Source of the DNA: Paractinoplanes ovalisporus
Lineage (GTDB): Bacteria; Actinomycetota; Actinomycetes; Mycobacteriales; Micromonosporaceae
Direction of reading: 5' to 3'
Assembly (NCBI RefSeq): GCF_016834655.1
Contig: NZ_JAENHP010000013.1
Span: forward strand, 62,001-126,000
Length of the DNA stretch: 64,000 nucleotides
The position numbers and the translations under genes are program-made. Each line of letters starts with the position of its first letter. The stretch's first letter is position 1. The notes beneath the pieces were generated by a model, which made no database searches, was not told the DNA's origin, and saw nothing but the letters and a program-made list of their open reading frames with translations. Below, piece by piece: positions 41,227-49,345 of the stretch.

Positions 41227-42426
41227 ATGACCACTGCACCGATCGGGACCGAGACACCGGGCAACCGGCTGCCCTCGCTCACCGGCATGCGGGTGCTCGC
41301 CGGGATGGGCGTGTTCGCCACGCACATCATCGCGCTGGGCCTGTTCGCCGACCCGGCCGCCTTCATGACCTACATCCACTACGCGGCCAACCTCGGTGTC
41401 TTCGGGGTCGGCTTCTTCTTCGTGCTCACCGGATTCGTGGTCACCTGGACCGCGAGCGAGTCCGACACGGCGGCCCGGTTCTGGCGCCGCCGGTTCTTCA
41501 AGCTGGTGCCCAACCACGTCGTCTTCTACCTGGTCATCCTGCTGCTCTGGCTGCCCACCGAGGTGCCGATCAAGACCCTCAAGGCCCTGGCCGGGCTGTT
41601 CTTGGTCACCGCGTGGTTCCCCGACCAGGACACGCTGTTCAGCAACCTCAACGGTCCGATGTGGTCGGCCAACATCGACGTCTTCGCCTACCTGATCTTC
41701 CCGGTGCTGTACGTGCTGGTGAAGAAGATCAAGCCGGGACACCTGTGGGGCTGGGCGATCGGCGTCGTCGCCCTGTCGGCGCTGGTGCCCCTCGTGGCCC
41801 ACCAGTGGCTGCCGACCACACCGCCGTCGTTCACCGCGCCGGAGATCTCGTTCCCGCAGCACTGGTTCGGCTTCTACTTCCCGCTCACCCGTTCGCTCGA
41901 GTTCGTGGTCGGCATCCTGATGGCCCGGATCGTGCTGACCGGCAAGTGGATCGGGATCACCGCGCTGCCGGCGTCGCTGCTGACGGCCGGGGTCTATCTC
42001 GCCACCCTGGACCGTCCGATCTTCCACGGCTGGACGGTGATCCCGCTCATCCCGATCGCGATCCTCATCCCGGCGCTGGCGGTCTCGGACATGCGCGGGC
42101 GTCGCACCCTGGTCAACGGCCGCTTCATGGTCTGGCTGGGCGACCGGATGTACGCGTTCTTCGTCTCGCACATCACCGTGCTCTTCATGGTCCACGCCGC
42201 CTTCAACGGAGAGAACGGCGTGGTCGGCATGTACACCCAGCGGCAGTTCCCGACCTGGGCCGCGATCCTCGTGATCATCGCGTTCTACGTCATCTGCGTT
42301 GTCGTCGCCGAGATCCTCTATGTGACCGTGGAGCGACCGGCGATGCGCCGCTGGTCGCGCCCGCGCAGTGAGCGCCGGGTGGCTCCGGTTCAGCCGGCCG
42401 CGCCCGAGCCGGCGTTGCGCCCCTGA
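41227..42426 (+). CDS. membrane acyltransferase, acyltransferase-3 (OafA/YrhL) family
   Basis: A 399-residue integral membrane protein with about ten segments. The family marks are LPSLTGMRVLAGMGVFATHI at the start (R and H catalytic area), GVGFFFVLTGFVVTW, RFWRRRFFKLVPNHVVFY, and WSANIDVFAYLIFPVLY. Members acylate sugars, macrolides and other metabolites on the membrane. It lies in the enediyne cluster between a monooxygenase and the sulfur-module operon, so acylation of the product or of its sugar is possible. ATG start preceded by GAGAGG and AAGGA. Confidence 0.9.
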   Translation: MTTAPIGTETPGNRLPSLTGMRVLAGMGVFATHIIALGLFADPAAFMTYIHYAANLGVFGVGFFFVLTGFVVTWTASESDTAARFWRRRFFKLVPNHVVFYLVILLLWLPTEVPIKTLKALAGLFLVTAWFPDQDTLFSNLNGPMWSANIDVFAYLIFPVLYVLVKKIKPGHLWGWAIGVVALSALVPLVAHQWLPTTPPSFTAPEISFPQHWFGFYFPLTRSLEFVVGILMARIVLTGKWIGITALPASLLTAGVYLATLDRPIFHGWTVIPLIPIAILIPALAVSDMRGRRTLVNGRFMVWLGDRMYAFFVSHITVLFMVHAAFNGENGVVGMYTQRQFPTWAAILVIIAFYVICVVVAEILYVTVERPAMRRWSRPRSERRVAPVQPAAPEPALRP

Positions 42427-42440
42427 GGTTCAGGGGAACA

Positions 42441-42474
42441 CGAATGGGGACGCCCGGCCGGGCGTCCCCATTCG
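42441..42474. terminator. 34-bp perfect palindrome, bidirectional terminator
   Basis: CGAATGGGGACGCCCGG and its exact complement join without a loop base. It sits between two converging genes (acyltransferase stop 42426, RmlA-type stop 42482), so it can terminate both. Confidence 0.85.
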
Positions 42475-42481
42475 CTTGCGG

Positions 42482-43495
42482 TCAGGCGGTGAGGTCGACC
42501 ATGCTGTCGTCGCCCACGACCAGGCGTATCGGCCCGGGTCCGTGGCCCCGCACCACCGCCGCGCGGCCGAGCACCGAACCGGTCAGCTCCGGCACCGACA
42601 AGACCCGCACGTCGTCGAACAGCACCGAGTCGGAGATCCGGCTGTCGCGCACGTGGCAGCCGGCGCCGATGGCCACGTACGGACCGAGGTGGCAGTTCTC
42701 GACCACCGCGCCCGGCCCGATGACCGCCGGGCCCTCGATCCGTCCGCCGATGATCCGGGCCGTGGGCGCGACGACGACACCGTCGAGCACGCGCCGGTTG
42801 GCGGCCAGCACATCCGGCACCGACCCGATGTCCTTCCAGTAGCCGCCGTACTCCTCGGCGGTGACCCGCGCGCCCCGGCCGACCAGCCACTGCGCGGCGT
42901 CGGTGAGCTCCAGCTCGCCCCGCGTGCTGGGCCGGATCGCCGCGATCGCCGCGTGCAGGGCCGGGGTGAAGAACGAGACGCCGGTCAGGGCCAGGTCGCT
43001 GACCGGCTCGGCCGGTTTCTCGGCCACCCGCCGGACCCGGCCGGTCGCGTCGAGCTCGGCGACACCGAACGCCCGCGGGTCGGCCACCTTCTGCACCAGC
43101 AGATGACCGGCCGGACGCTCCCGGCGGAACCGGGCCGCCGCCTCGCTGATTCCCTCGGCCAGCAGGTTGTCGCCCAGATAGACGAGGAAGTCGTCGCCAC
43201 CGAGGAACGGCCGGGCGGTGCGGACCGCGTGAGCCAGCCCGAGCGGCCGCTCCTGGGTCAGGCAGACGGCCCGCAGGCCCAGGCCGGACCCGTCGCCCAC
43301 GTGCCGGCGGATCTGGTCGGCGGCGGCGCCGGTGCCCACGATGACGCCGACGTCGAGCACCCCGGCCGCCCGCACCGCGGCCAGCACATGGTCGAGGATC
43401 GGCCGGCCGGCCACCGGGATCAGTTGTTTGGGACGGGAATGGGTCAGCGGGCGCATCCGGGATCCGGTGCCGCCCGCCAGCACGAGGGCTCTCAT
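42482..43495 (-). CDS. RmlA-type glucose-1-phosphate thymidylyltransferase (long form)
   Basis: A 337-residue sugar nucleotidyltransferase that should make dTDP-glucose (or another NDP-sugar). The N-terminal motif is MRALVLAGGTGSRMRPLTHSRPKQLIPVAG, then VYLGDNLL with the catalytic Asp region, VAEKPAEP, and ELELTDAAQWLV. The C-terminal about 90 residues have beta-helix-type repeats, as in the StrD-like long forms. Its ATG overlaps the preceding gene (ATGA), so it is the last gene of the sulfur operon. No dehydratase (rmlB) or glycosyltransferase is seen in this window. Confidence 0.88.
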   Translation of the reverse strand: MRALVLAGGTGSRMRPLTHSRPKQLIPVAGRPILDHVLAAVRAAGVLDVGVIVGTGAAADQIRRHVGDGSGLGLRAVCLTQERPLGLAHAVRTARPFLGGDDFLVYLGDNLLAEGISEAAARFRRERPAGHLLVQKVADPRAFGVAELDATGRVRRVAEKPAEPVSDLALTGVSFFTPALHAAIAAIRPSTRGELELTDAAQWLVGRGARVTAEEYGGYWKDIGSVPDVLAANRRVLDGVVVAPTARIIGGRIEGPAVIGPGAVVENCHLGPYVAIGAGCHVRDSRISDSVLFDDVRVLSVPELTGSVLGRAAVVRGHGPGPIRLVVGDDSMVDLTA

Positions 43496-44448
43496 GGGAT
43501 CAGCAGCACCTTGCCCGCGGCCGACCGCGACTCGACGAGACGGTGGGCGTCGGCCGCCCGTTCCAGGGGGAACGCGGCCGCCACCCGGATCCGCAGATCG
43601 CCGCGGCACACCAGGTCGAGGACCCGGCCGGCCCGGCGCCGCATGTGCGCCGGGTCCGGGTCGAAGTGGGCCAGCGAGACGCTGGTGAAGGTGACCGATC
43701 CGGCCGCGCGCAGCTGGTCCGGGGCGACCGGCTCGGGCGGTCCACCGGCCCGGCCATAGAGCACGTAGGCGCCCCGCGGGCGCAGACACCGTAGGCCCTC
43801 GCCGGCCGTCGCGGCCCCGATGCCGTCGAAGACGACGTCGATCGGGCCGAGCGCGCGGACCTCGTCGGCGAAATGCCCACCGGCGTAGGAGACCACGTGA
43901 GCGGCCGGCACCGACGGCGCCTTGGCCGGATCGCCGACGGCGCCGATCACGGTCGCGCCGCGGGCCGCCGCGAGCTGGCAGAGCAGGCCACCCACCCCGC
44001 CCGCGGCGGCCAGCACCAGGCAGCGCGACGACGGACCGAGGTCGACCACGTCATGGGCCAGCATGTCAGCGGTCATCGCCTGCACCAGACCGGCCGCCGC
44101 GTCCTCGAGGCTCAGGCCGACCGGCACCGGCACCAGTCGCTCGGCCGGGACCAGGCAGTGCGAGGCGTAGGCGCCGGGCACGCCGCTGAAGGCGACCCGG
44201 TCGCCCGCTTCGACCGCGACGACCCCGGTTCCCGTACGCAGGACCGTGCCCGCCCCCTCGAAACCGGGCGCGAACGGCAGCTCGACCCGGTAGGCCCCGG
44301 ACCGCTGATAGAGGTCGACCTGGTTGACCCCGGCCGCGGCCATCTCGACGAGCACGTGGCCCGGGGGCGGCTCCGGGATCTCGTGGGTTCTCACCCCCAG
44401 CACGTCGGGGCCGCCCTGTTCGGCCAGGACCACGACCCGGGCGGTCAT
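43492..44448 (-). CDS. zinc-free quinone-oxidoreductase-like MDR enzyme
   Basis: A 318-residue medium-chain reductase. The catalytic domain lacks the structural-zinc Cys set (AGVNQVDLYQRSGAY, LPFAPGFEGAG), as in NADPH:quinone reductases. The NADPH-binding Rossmann motif is VLAAAGGVGGLLCQLAAARGA. Such enzymes reduce enones or quinones. It lies between the MoaD-like and the RmlA-type genes, with ATGA overlaps at both ends, so it is part of the sulfur operon. The substrate may be an unsaturated intermediate; this is inferred. Confidence 0.9.
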   Translation of the reverse strand: MTARVVVLAEQGGPDVLGVRTHEIPEPPPGHVLVEMAAAGVNQVDLYQRSGAYRVELPFAPGFEGAGTVLRTGTGVVAVEAGDRVAFSGVPGAYASHCLVPAERLVPVPVGLSLEDAAAGLVQAMTADMLAHDVVDLGPSSRCLVLAAAGGVGGLLCQLAAARGATVIGAVGDPAKAPSVPAAHVVSYAGGHFADEVRALGPIDVVFDGIGAATAGEGLRCLRPRGAYVLYGRAGGPPEPVAPDQLRAAGSVTFTSVSLAHFDPDPAHMRRRAGRVLDLVCRGDLRIRVAAAFPLERAADAHRLVESRSAAGKVLLIP

Positions 44449-44714
44449 CCGCCCGCCATGGGCGCGATGAAGGTGACCGTGCTGCCGGCCGGGACCACGG
44501 TGTGGTCACGCTGATGCCGGGGCACCATGACGTCGTCGACGCAGACGTTGACATAGCCCAGCGGGGTCCCGTCGGCGTCGACCAGCCGCCGGCGCATCCC
44601 GGGATACTCGTCAGCGAAGCGGCGGATCAACTCGGGCAAGGGACCGGCCACACTCTCGAAATCGGTGCGGTGGTCGGGATTCCACACCGACGGCACCACG
44701 ATCCTGACGGTCAT
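44445..44714 (-). CDS. MoaD/ThiS-like sulfur-carrier protein
   Basis: An 89-residue ubiquitin-fold protein with the hallmark C-terminal diglycine (TVTFIAPMAGG). Residues 20-60 match MoaD (FESVAGPLPELIRRFADEYPGMRRRLVD, then GYVNVCVDDVMV). MoaD and ThiS proteins carry sulfur as a C-terminal thiocarboxylate after adenylation. The adenylating partner (MoeB/ThiF type) is not in the window and may be shared with primary metabolism, as in other actinomycete natural-product pathways. ATG 44714 has GGAGGACAG upstream and overlaps the FGE-like stop. Confidence 0.92.
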   Translation of the reverse strand: MTVRIVVPSVWNPDHRTDFESVAGPLPELIRRFADEYPGMRRRLVDADGTPLGYVNVCVDDVMVPRHQRDHTVVPAGSTVTFIAPMAGG

Positions 44715-45589
44715 CTGTCCTCCACGGGGGTGCGGGCGCAGCGGAATCCATGGGCGAAGCTGGACCAGCCCAGCGGATCGCCGTGCATACGTTCGGAGCA
44801 CCGGACCTGATAGCGGAAGTTCATCCACGAGCCACCCCGGATCACCCGGTAGCGACCCATCACCCGGTTCACCGTCGGGTCGCACCGGGTCGACGGGTCA
44901 TAGAGGTGCGACAACGTGGCGGTCCACTCGTAGACGTTGCCGGCCATGTCGGCGCACCCGGCCGCGCTGTCGCCGTGCGGCGAGAAGAAGCCCACCGGCG
45001 TGGTACGCGGTACCGGGCCGGAGCCTTCGCACTCCTTGCGCCACCAGCGTTGCCAGGCGCCGAGGTCGTCCAGCCGGCCGGCGTGCAGCTCGGCGGTGTT
45101 GGCCCGGTACGGGTCCCAGTCGTCGCCCCAGGGCCAGATGCGGAACTCGGGGCCGCGGGCGGCCAGCTCCCATTCCGGTTCGCTCGGCAGGCGTTTGCCG
45201 GCCCAGGCCGCGTACGACGTGGCGTCCCGCCAGGAGACGTGCACCACCGGGTGGTCGTCGTAGTCCGGCGAGCCGGTGTCCGGGCCGCCGGGCGAGTGCC
45301 AGGCCACGCCGGGCCGCTCGACCCAGCCGTCGACGTCGTACACCAGACCGAACCCGCGCTCCTCGGCGTCGGTGCGATATCCCGTACGGCGGGTGAACTC
45401 GCGGAACTGGGCGACCGTGACCGGGTGGCGGTCGATCAGGTAGGGCGCGACCGTCACCGGCCGCCGCGGTGTCTCGTCGGCGAACCAGATGCGGGGCAAC
45501 GTCTGGGGCTGGGTCAGGAGCCAGTCGAGAACGTGTTCCGGGGTGCCCTGGTCGAACCGGGCGCCCGGAACGAGAACCATGTCGTCCAT
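44711..45589 (-). CDS. FGE/EgtB/SUMF1-fold protein, non-canonical
   Basis: A 292-residue protein of the formylglycine-generating enzyme fold: APYLIDRHPVTVAQFREFTR, PVVHVSWRDATSYAAWAGKR, LPSEPEWELAARGPE, WPWGD, CADMAGNVYEWTATL, VIRGGSWMNFRYQVRCSER and AHGFRCAR. Canonical FGEs have a copper-binding Cys pair in the RGGSxxC..C segment; here only one Cys is present there, so a formylglycine role is unlikely. Relatives such as EgtB, OvoA and PvdO act in C-S bond formation or oxidation. Its ATG overlaps the desulfurase stop (TGATG). With the desulfurase and carrier it suggests sulfur insertion. Confidence 0.87.
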   Translation of the reverse strand: MDDMVLVPGARFDQGTPEHVLDWLLTQPQTLPRIWFADETPRRPVTVAPYLIDRHPVTVAQFREFTRRTGYRTDAEERGFGLVYDVDGWVERPGVAWHSPGGPDTGSPDYDDHPVVHVSWRDATSYAAWAGKRLPSEPEWELAARGPEFRIWPWGDDWDPYRANTAELHAGRLDDLGAWQRWWRKECEGSGPVPRTTPVGFFSPHGDSAAGCADMAGNVYEWTATLSHLYDPSTRCDPTVNRVMGRYRVIRGGSWMNFRYQVRCSERMHGDPLGWSSFAHGFRCARTPVEDR

Positions 45590-46833
45590 CAGGCGACGGC
45601 CCCCTTTCGCGCGGCCGCCACAACCTCGGCCAACGCGTCCACGTCGGCCAGGGTGTTGTAGACGTGGAACGACGCCCGCACCAGGGCCGGCACGCCGAAA
45701 CGCTCGCAGACCTGGGCGGCGCAGTGCCGCCCGACGCGGACCTGCACACCGGCCCGATCGAGCTGCCGGCCCAGATCGGCCGCCTCGACGCCGTCGAGCA
45801 CAAAGGAGATCACTCCCGCCCGGTCCGGCGGCCCGAACACCCGCAGCCCGTCGATGCCGGCCAGGCTGTCGAGGGCGTGGCTGATCAGGCGCTGCTCGTG
45901 CCGGTGCACGGCCGCCAGGCCCAGGCCGCTGAGGTAGCCGGCGGCGGCCGCCAGCCCGACCGCCTGGGCGATCGGCGGGGTTCCGGCCTCGAACCGGGCC
46001 GGCGGAGGCAGGGTGGTGAAGCCGTTCGCGCCGACATCGGCCACCATGCCTCCCCCGGCGAGCATGGGCGGCATGGTGGCCAGCAGCTCGGCGCGCCCCC
46101 AGAGCACCCCGACCCCGGTCGGTCCGCACATCTTGTGGCCGCTGAAGGCCAGCAGGTCGACGCCGAGCGCGTCGACGTCGACCGGGCGGTGCGGCACCGA
46201 CTGGGCGCCGTCGAGCACGGTGATCGCCCCGGCCGCACGGGCCCGCGCCACGATGCTCTGCACCGGGTTCACCGTGCCGAGCACGTTGGACACGTGGGTC
46301 CAGGCCACCACCCGGGTCCGGTCACCGATCACTATCGGCAACGCGGACAGGTCGAGCCGGCCGTCCTCGGTCAGCCTCAGCCGGCGCAGGGTGGCGCCGG
46401 TACGGCGGCACAGCTCGTACCAGGGCAACAGGTTCGAATGGTGCTCCATCTCGGTCACCACGACCTCGTCGCCGGGACCGATCCGCCACCGCGGATCCCC
46501 TTCGGCGGCCGCGGGTTCGAAGGCATGGGCGACCATGTTGAGCGACTCGGTCGCGTTGCGGGTGAAGACCACCTCGTCCGGGTCGGCGGCGCCGATGAAG
46601 CCGGCGATCACGGCCCGGGCGTCCGCGTACGCGGCGGTCGCCTCGGCCGCGAGCGTGTGGGCGGAGCGCCCGACGTTGGCGTGATGCCGGCGGTGGTGCC
46701 CGTCGATCGTGTCGAGCACGACCTGAGGGGTCTGCGCCGTGCCGGCCGAGTCGAGATAGACCAGAGGTTGCCCCCGCACCGACCGGTGCAGGATCGGGAA
46801 GTCCCGTCGGATGCGGCCGATATCAAGAGTCAC
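45589..46833 (-). CDS. cysteine desulfurase (SufS/CsdA-type class V aminotransferase)
   Basis: A 414-residue PLP enzyme that removes sulfur from cysteine as a protein persulfide. Marks: VYLDSAGTAQTPQ, EMEHHSNLLPWYELC, VLDGAQSVPH (D208), FSGHKMCGPTGVGVLWG (PLP Lys234) and VRVGRHCAAQVCERFG (catalytic Cys371). Group II desulfurases of the SUF type fit best. I used GTG 46833, which begins VTLDIGRIRRDFPIL; ATG 46869 is an alternative. It opens a chain of overlapping genes with the FGE-like, carrier, MDR and RmlA-type genes, so it probably feeds the sulfur carrier. Confidence 0.92.
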   Translation of the reverse strand: MTLDIGRIRRDFPILHRSVRGQPLVYLDSAGTAQTPQVVLDTIDGHHRRHHANVGRSAHTLAAEATAAYADARAVIAGFIGAADPDEVVFTRNATESLNMVAHAFEPAAAEGDPRWRIGPGDEVVVTEMEHHSNLLPWYELCRRTGATLRRLRLTEDGRLDLSALPIVIGDRTRVVAWTHVSNVLGTVNPVQSIVARARAAGAITVLDGAQSVPHRPVDVDALGVDLLAFSGHKMCGPTGVGVLWGRAELLATMPPMLAGGGMVADVGANGFTTLPPPARFEAGTPPIAQAVGLAAAAGYLSGLGLAAVHRHEQRLISHALDSLAGIDGLRVFGPPDRAGVISFVLDGVEAADLGRQLDRAGVQVRVGRHCAAQVCERFGVPALVRASFHVYNTLADVDALAEVVAAARKGAVA

Positions 46834-46879
46834 GCTGTTCAGCGTGGCAAGGAACCGGCGTCCCCTCATCTCCCGCGAT

Positions 46880-46914
46880 GCGGCCCCGCACCCGGTGACC
46901 GGATGCGGGGCCGC
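46880..46914 (-). terminator. hairpin between the SgcJ-like and desulfurase genes
   Basis: A long stem (GCGGCCCCGCA pairs with TGCGGGGCCGC, with CCGG/CCGG inside) around a TGA loop, directly downstream of the SgcJ-like stop on the minus strand. It may separate two transcripts or attenuate into the sulfur operon. Confidence 0.7.
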
Positions 46915-46926
46915 GGGAGGCTGCGG

Positions 46927-47340
46927 TCAGGCGGCGAACTTGGGGCTGTTCTGGTATGCGGCCAGCTTCCAGGCGCCGTCCTGCTTCACCAGCAGCCAGG
47001 AGGCCCGTACGGCGTACGCGTCCTGGACGGTCTCCTCCTCGCCCATGAGGAAGCCGCCGTCGGTCTGCAGCATGGCGACCGTGCCGCCGAAGAACCGCAG
47101 CCCGATCGGGTCACCGGTGACCCGGGTCCCCTTGTAGGCGCCGGCGAACGCCTCGGCCAGGAACGCCTCGATCGCCGCGCGACCCTGGACGAAGACGCCG
47201 GGCAGAATGAGCGTGCCCTCGTCGGTGAACAGACCGGCGAAGCCGGCCGCGTCCCCGGCGGCCCAGAACTGCACGACGCGGCCCGGGATCGTGGCGACGG
47301 CGGCGTGGTCGGCGACGCCGGGGGTGGTGGATTCGGTCAC
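46927..47340 (-). CDS. SgcJ/EcaC-family (SnoaL-like fold) enediyne-associated protein
   Basis: A 137-residue protein of the TIGR02246 type with a cone-shaped alpha+beta fold: VVQFWAAGDAAGFAGLFTDEGTLILPG, then GRAAIEAFLAEAFAGAYKGTRV, and SWLLVKQDGAWKLAAYQNSP. SgcJ and its neocarzinostatin counterpart are conserved in nine-membered enediyne clusters and are thought to act with the PKS product. GTG start has AAGGAG seven bases upstream, eleven bases after the upstream monooxygenase gene, so the two are one operon. Confidence 0.88.
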   Translation of the reverse strand: MTESTTPGVADHAAVATIPGRVVQFWAAGDAAGFAGLFTDEGTLILPGVFVQGRAAIEAFLAEAFAGAYKGTRVTGDPIGLRFFGGTVAMLQTDGGFLMGEEETVQDAYAVRASWLLVKQDGAWKLAAYQNSPKFAA

Positions 47341-47351
47341 TTCGGGGCTCC

Positions 47352-48527
47352 TTAGACGTAGAGGGAGTTCGGCTCGCGTCCGCTGAGGACGCGGCCGTAG
47401 AGCTCGTCGTTGGTGTCCGGGTTCATCAGGGCGTGCAGGGACACCGCCTGCAGGTCACGCCGGATGCGCTGGATCGGCACCTCGAGCGCGATCGACGAGC
47501 CGCCGCTCGCGCCGGCCAGCAGGTCGGTCGCCTCCAGGGCGAGCCGGATCGCCCGGCCCATGTCGGCGCGGGCCCGCACCCGCTCGGTCAGCGTCCAGGT
47601 CTCGGCCCGCGCGGCCTTGCCGTCGACCGCGGAGGTGAGGCGGTGCACGTGGAACTCGGCCTCGTCGATGCGCTGGGCCGCCCCGGCCAGTTGCAGGTGG
47701 GTCAGCGGCGCGTCGGCCTGAGCCTCGTAGTCGGTATAGGTGATCTTCCGGTTGGGCAGGCGCTCGATGAAGGTGTCGTAGGCCGCCCGGGCCAGGCCCA
47801 GCGCGGTTCCGACGGAACAGGCCGAGGCGACCGGCAGCAGCGGCGCACGATAGATCGCGCCTTCCACATCGGCCCGCCACCCGGCCTTGCCCTGCAGCAC
47901 GGCCGGCAGGGGCAGGATCCGCGCGGCGGGCACGAACACGTCCTGCGCGACAACGCTGACACTGCCGCTGCCGCGCATCCCGGAGGTGTGCCAGTCGTCG
48001 AAGAGCTGCAGATCGGCGGTGGGCACCAGGGCCACGATCGGCAGCGGCGGCTCGTCCGGGGTGACCTTGGCGCCGACCAGCACGTGCCACTTGCTGTGCA
48101 GGGCTCCGGTCATGAAGCCCCACTTGCCGTTGAGCACCACCCCACCGGACGCGGGCACGGCCATGCCACCAGGGCTGAGCGTGCCGCAGACCCGGGTGTC
48201 CGGCTCCTCGAAGACCTGGGCCAGCACCTCGTGCGGGAACATCGAGGCCATCCAGGTCGGGATCCAGTACACCGAGGCCACCCAGGCCGCGGAGCCGTCG
48301 CCGCGGGCCAGTTCGGCCGCGACCTCGGCCACGGTGCGGGTGTCGCACTCGTAGCCGCCGTACCGTTTCGGGGTGCGCATCCGGAAGATACCGGCCGACG
48401 TCATCGCGTCGATGACGTCGTCGTGGATGCGCCGGCTCTCCTCGTGCCAGATCGCATGCTTCTGCAACAGGGGCGCCAGTTCGGCGGCCTGTCTGACCAG
48501 GTCGGTGCGGCCGGGGATCTCGGACAT
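47352..48527 (-). CDS. acyl-CoA-dehydrogenase-fold flavin-dependent monooxygenase (two-component type)
   Basis: A 391-residue protein with the acyl-CoA dehydrogenase fold. Marks: IHDDVIDAMTSAGIFRMRTPKRYGGYE, ELARGDGSAAWVASVYWIPTWM, LNGKWGFMTGA, GMRGSGSVSVVAQDVFVP and DLLAGASGGSSIAL. It lacks the catalytic Glu region of true dehydrogenases and resembles group D flavin monooxygenases (HsaA, HpaB, ActVA-ORF5). Such enzymes need a separate flavin reductase; the one at 55356 is a plausible partner. In C-1027 a similar hydroxylase (SgcC) acts on the amino-acid part. AGGAGAGAG precedes the ATG. Confidence 0.87.
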   Translation of the reverse strand: MSEIPGRTDLVRQAAELAPLLQKHAIWHEESRRIHDDVIDAMTSAGIFRMRTPKRYGGYECDTRTVAEVAAELARGDGSAAWVASVYWIPTWMASMFPHEVLAQVFEEPDTRVCGTLSPGGMAVPASGGVVLNGKWGFMTGALHSKWHVLVGAKVTPDEPPLPIVALVPTADLQLFDDWHTSGMRGSGSVSVVAQDVFVPAARILPLPAVLQGKAGWRADVEGAIYRAPLLPVASACSVGTALGLARAAYDTFIERLPNRKITYTDYEAQADAPLTHLQLAGAAQRIDEAEFHVHRLTSAVDGKAARAETWTLTERVRARADMGRAIRLALEATDLLAGASGGSSIALEVPIQRIRRDLQAVSLHALMNPDTNDELYGRVLSGREPNSLYV

Positions 48528-48568
48528 GGTGCTCTCTCCTCACTGAGGGGTGATGGGTGGGGCGGGGT

Positions 48569-49345
48569 TCAGGCGGCGCGGCCGGCCAGGACGCGCTCGC
48601 GGATGCGGCGTACCGGCGGGACGGTTCGCGGATCGGGCAACGCGAGCAGCCGCGGCGGGTCGAAGAGCCGGGCCGGGCGCAGGCTGAGCGACGCGTGGGT
48701 GGTCCGGCCGTCACGGATCACGATCGGGCCGGCGCTGCCGACGAGGATCCGGCGGGCGGCCGGGTCGTCCTCCTCGGCCGGGGTGGCGACGGCCTGGACG
48801 AGCAGGTGCCACACGCCGTCCGGGACCTTGTCGAGCAGGAAGCGGCCGGTGCCTCGCTGTACCGCGCAGCTGACCGGCCGGCCCTCCGGCACCCAGCTGC
48901 TGAACAGGCCGAGAAACGCCACGTCGACCTCGGCCGGACCGGCGACCCGGAGCGTGCCGGTGACCACGCCGGAGGCCGGTTCGACCGGCTCCTCGACCTT
49001 GACGGCGTGGCCGACACCCCGGGTCCGCCGGTACTCGGTCGGCGGCAGGCCCACGCTGCGGGTGAACCGCGAGCTGAAGGTGCCGACGCTGTTGTAGCCG
49101 ACGTGGACGCTGATGTCGGCGACGTTCATGTCGGTGGCCAGCAGCAGATCCTTGGCCGCCTGCAGGCGCAGGGCGGACAGGAACCGGCCCGGCGAAACGC
49201 CCGTGACCCGCTGGAACACCCGGGTGAAGTGGAACTTGCTGAACATCGCGGCTCGTGCCATGTCGTCGACGGTCAGCGGCTCGCCGATGTTTTCCCGCAT
49301 CATCCGCAAGGCACGGCCGACGGCATTCTCCAGTGGATCGCTCAT
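48569..49345 (-). CDS. AraC-type regulator with N-terminal HTH, paralogue 1
   Basis: A 258-residue regulator with reversed domain order: the AraC double HTH is at residues 5-110 (LTVDDMARAAMFSKFHFTRVFQRVTGVSPGRFLSALRLQAAKDLL; VADISVHVGYNSVGTFSSRFTRSVG), followed by a 145-residue C-terminal domain. That domain has DVAFLGLFSSWVPEGRPVS, then GVWHLLVQAVATP and VGSAGPIVIRDGRTTHASLSLRP. A very similar protein is at 53297. ATG 49345 follows GGGGGAA. Such a pair inside the cluster suggests cluster-specific activators. Confidence 0.88.
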   Translation of the reverse strand: MSDPLENAVGRALRMMRENIGEPLTVDDMARAAMFSKFHFTRVFQRVTGVSPGRFLSALRLQAAKDLLLATDMNVADISVHVGYNSVGTFSSRFTRSVGLPPTEYRRTRGVGHAVKVEEPVEPASGVVTGTLRVAGPAEVDVAFLGLFSSWVPEGRPVSCAVQRGTGRFLLDKVPDGVWHLLVQAVATPAEEDDPAARRILVGSAGPIVIRDGRTTHASLSLRPARLFDPPRLLALPDPRTVPPVRRIRERVLAGRAA

